Shown here piece after piece: positions 62,311 through 64,000 of a stretch of DNA of 64,000 nucleotides. The notes below the pieces were generated by a model, which saw only the letters and a program-made list of their open reading frames with translations, did not search any database and was not told the origin of the DNA. Both the position numbers and the translations under genes were made by a program. The DNA is taken from positions 1 through 64,000 of the forward strand of contig NZ_JBHUMM010000023.1 in the NCBI RefSeq assembly GCF_042685085.1, given 5' to 3'. This DNA is from Marinicrinis sediminis (GTDB taxonomy: Bacteria > Bacillota > Bacilli > Paenibacillales > KCTC-33676). Within the stretch, counting starts at the first letter, position 1. Each line of letters begins with the position of its first letter.

Positions 62311-63411
62311 TTATATCTGATCCTCTCCGGTAAACCACCATGTCTGCAGCCATGTGTCTAGCTCTTGTCTGGATATGTACGCAGCATTTGTACGGAAGCA
62401 TGGGTCCAATTGAATACGCTTGAGCATCTCCTCGCGATTCATTTGCATCTGATCAACAGGCCGAAAGGTTCCGACTGTCTGCTTGGTTTTTTCCTCCAGC
62501 CAGGCTATCCCCTCTATGGCATCCTCAAATCCACACGCCTGCCAAATGGAATGAAATTTCTCCTCCGCCTTCGTCATATGAAAGCGTGTCACGCTTGCGA
62601 TGATTCGACCACATGCTTCTCCATGCCATTGCTTTCGATGTTCAACCTGATGCGCAAGGGCATGAATCAATCCCGCAGAAGCCACACTTTGCGCCTTTCC
62701 AGCCAGCACACTATTCCACTGTAAGTCCGAACTTGCCGATTGCTTACTTTCCGGAGCAGGTTCCAATCTTGTGCTGGTCAGTTTATCCACGTGTTCTTTG
62801 CAATTTCTGATAGCATCCAGTGACAATCGCTTGCTGGCCGGCGTAGCCAGAGGAGACACATAGGACTCCAGTGCATGGGTGAATACATCCCATATCCCGT
62901 TCCACAATACCCGATCAGGAGCAGTTGCCACGATCTGCTCATCGAGCAGCACTTCATTTGGCAGTAAAGAAGCATGATGCAGCGGAACTTTTTGACCATC
63001 AATGGTCAGTACAGCCGTCTCACTGACTTCGCTGCCGCTTCCTGCCGTACTTGGAATGGCGGTTAACCGATACGGATGACTTTCATTATATGTGATCCAT
63101 TTTCGCTTCCTTAACTGCGCCTTGCCCGCTTCATCCAAACGACCCAGTCTAACGGCCAGCTTGGCTAAATCAAGCACCTTGCCGCCGCCAAATGCTATGA
63201 TCCATTTGCTTCGATTCTGGTACACCCATTCCTGAAGGGCTACCAAGGTGTCCCAATCTGCAGAATCAACAAGAAAACAGGATCGTTTAGCTAATACTGG
63301 ATATTGATGCTGTAAGGAAGGCGAGGTAATCCATATCGCTTCTTCTACTCTCATCATTTCCACCACGACGTCTTTCACCTGGCGGATACGAGGCCATTGA
63401 ATCATCGACAT
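62311..63411 (-). CDS. Iron-containing alcohol dehydrogenase family protein
   Basis: 366 residues: NAD-binding FGGGKVLDLAKLAV, STAGSGSEVSETAV, metal ligands in WDVFTHALESYVSPLA, HALAHQVEH and WHGEACG. It could reduce the aldehyde made by LuxC to an alcohol, or oxidise the reverse way. Start ATG 63409-63411, nine bases after GGAGAGGAG; the frame is open further into the ligase gene, but without a site. Four bases follow the stop of the ligase. Confidence 0.9.
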   Translation of the reverse strand: MSMIQWPRIRQVKDVVVEMMRVEEAIWITSPSLQHQYPVLAKRSCFLVDSADWDTLVALQEWVYQNRSKWIIAFGGGKVLDLAKLAVRLGRLDEAGKAQLRKRKWITYNESHPYRLTAIPSTAGSGSEVSETAVLTIDGQKVPLHHASLLPNEVLLDEQIVATAPDRVLWNGIWDVFTHALESYVSPLATPASKRLSLDAIRNCKEHVDKLTSTRLEPAPESKQSASSDLQWNSVLAGKAQSVASAGLIHALAHQVEHRKQWHGEACGRIIASVTRFHMTKAEEKFHSIWQACGFEDAIEGIAWLEEKTKQTVGTFRPVDQMQMNREEMLKRIQLDPCFRTNAAYISRQELDTWLQTWWFTGEDQI

Positions 63412-63415
63412 TTCT

Positions 63416-64000
63416 TTATTCTCCTCTCCATCGACTTCGAGCTTCGAGGCGTTTCGGTTTACCGCTGTCGGTAAGGGGGATGGCATCCCATGCTTGTATG
63501 GTTTTCGGAATTTTATATATTTCAAGCTGCTGTTTACAGTGTTTTTTCATTTCTACTTCCAGCTTTGCTGTCCAGATTACGCCCTCTTTTAGGACAACTG
63601 CGGATACGACTTTCTCGTGTGTCATGTTGTCCGGGACAGCAAATACAATGCACGCCTGAATAAGAGGATGCATAAGCAGGACTTTCTCTACTTCCGCGGG
63701 TGCCACTTTTAAGCCATCTACGTTTATTTGCTCTTTCAATCTGCCGCTCACGTACAAGAAACCGTCTTCATCCATCCATCCAATATCCCCTGTCGCAAAC
63801 CAACCATCTGAGAGAAAGCTGTCTGCATGATTCAGGTAGCCCATCATGAGATTGCGTCCGTTCACCTGTATTTCAGAGGTTGTCGCATCCAGTCGAACGG
63901 CAACTCCCTCGGGTGCCTGGCCTGCGCTCGACAGCTTGTCAGGAAAATCCCTGTAGGAGATATAGGTGGTTCGGCTCGCCTCTGTCAGACCGTAGTACAT
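63416..64000 (-). CDS. AMP-forming acyl/amino-acid ligase, C-terminal part
   Basis: The visible 194 residues are the end of an acyl-CoA synthetase/adenylation enzyme: YGLTEASRTTY (motif A5), DGWFATGDIGWMDEDGFLYVSGRLKE (A7-A8 with the hinge aspartate), and the C-terminal domain with the catalytic lysine in TDSGKPKRLE (A10). The N-terminal part lies beyond the right edge. Substrate cannot be read from this part alone. First gene seen of the operon. Confidence 0.92.
   Translation of the reverse strand: MYYGLTEASRTTYISYRDFPDKLSSAGQAPEGVAVRLDATTSEIQVNGRNLMMGYLNHADSFLSDGWFATGDIGWMDEDGFLYVSGRLKEQINVDGLKVAPAEVEKVLLMHPLIQACIVFAVPDNMTHEKVVSAVVLKEGVIWTAKLEVEMKKHCKQQLEIYKIPKTIQAWDAIPLTDSGKPKRLEARSRWRGE

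Noticed and set aside
59122..64000. Bioluminescence (lux) operon
   Set aside because: LuxC- and LuxE-like genes are present, but there is no luxA/luxB, and the neighbours are sugar and alcohol dehydrogenase genes.

Overview
The window looks like chromosomal DNA of a spore-forming, low-to-mid GC Firmicute, most likely a member of the Paenibacillaceae. The evidence is the 5' end of a 16S rRNA gene at the left edge, CotF-type coat proteins, an S-layer-homology protease, strong AGGAGG ribosome binding sites with many TTG/GTG starts, and a gene order matching the Bacillus hpf-secA-prfB-yvjA-ftsEX-ctpB-minJ-uvrBA block. The species call is inference. All promoters, terminators and operators were found by eye.

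Layout from left to right; most genes are on the minus strand. (1) 1-1180: the 16S 5' end with its leader and promoter, then an empty spacer and an array of fifteen identical 8-bp repeats behind ligA. (2) 1181-6369: DNA repair and lipid genes ligA, pcrA, pcrB. (3) 6453-12061: two CotF-like coat proteins and a 1290-residue secreted M4 metalloprotease with three SLH domains. (4) 12062-18178: a large U32 protein of the rRNA-hydroxylation family, a sugar isomerase-like TIM barrel, a small membrane protein and a siroheme nitrite/sulfite reductase. (5) 18253-29387: uvrBA with a LexA-like box, a MinJ-like PDZ protein, ctpB, an EnvC-like M23 hydrolase and ftsEX. (6) 29696-35242: a VanW protein, a lipoprotein, a divergent TetR/MMPL pair, and a small membrane protein gene with an in-frame stop. 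(7) 35323-43726: a complete arginine operon argCJBDFGH inserted into the otherwise conserved secA-ftsEX block. (8) 43744-49168: a YitT/YvjA protein, prfB with its programmed +1 frameshift, secA, and long hpf. (9) 49418-51517: a secreted kelch/FN3 protein and a cold-shock protein. (10) 51606-51702: a cluster of DnaA boxes. (11) 51737-64000: a tightly packed operon of at least twelve genes read leftwards.

Region 11 is the most unusual part. It combines a nonulosonic acid pathway (PseC-, PseI-, PseG- and SpsF/PseF-like enzymes, an extended SDR, a sugar N-formyltransferase and a DUF4910 zinc aminopeptidase-like protein) with a luciferase-type acyl reduction module (AMP-forming acyl ligase, iron alcohol dehydrogenase, LuxE, a GNAT-like protein, LuxC). 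Several neighbours overlap by a few bases. This suggests one system building or decorating a surface glycan, perhaps with an N-formyl sugar and a reduced acyl or amino-acyl group. The chemistry is inference. The operon continues past the right edge, so its promoter and first genes are not seen.
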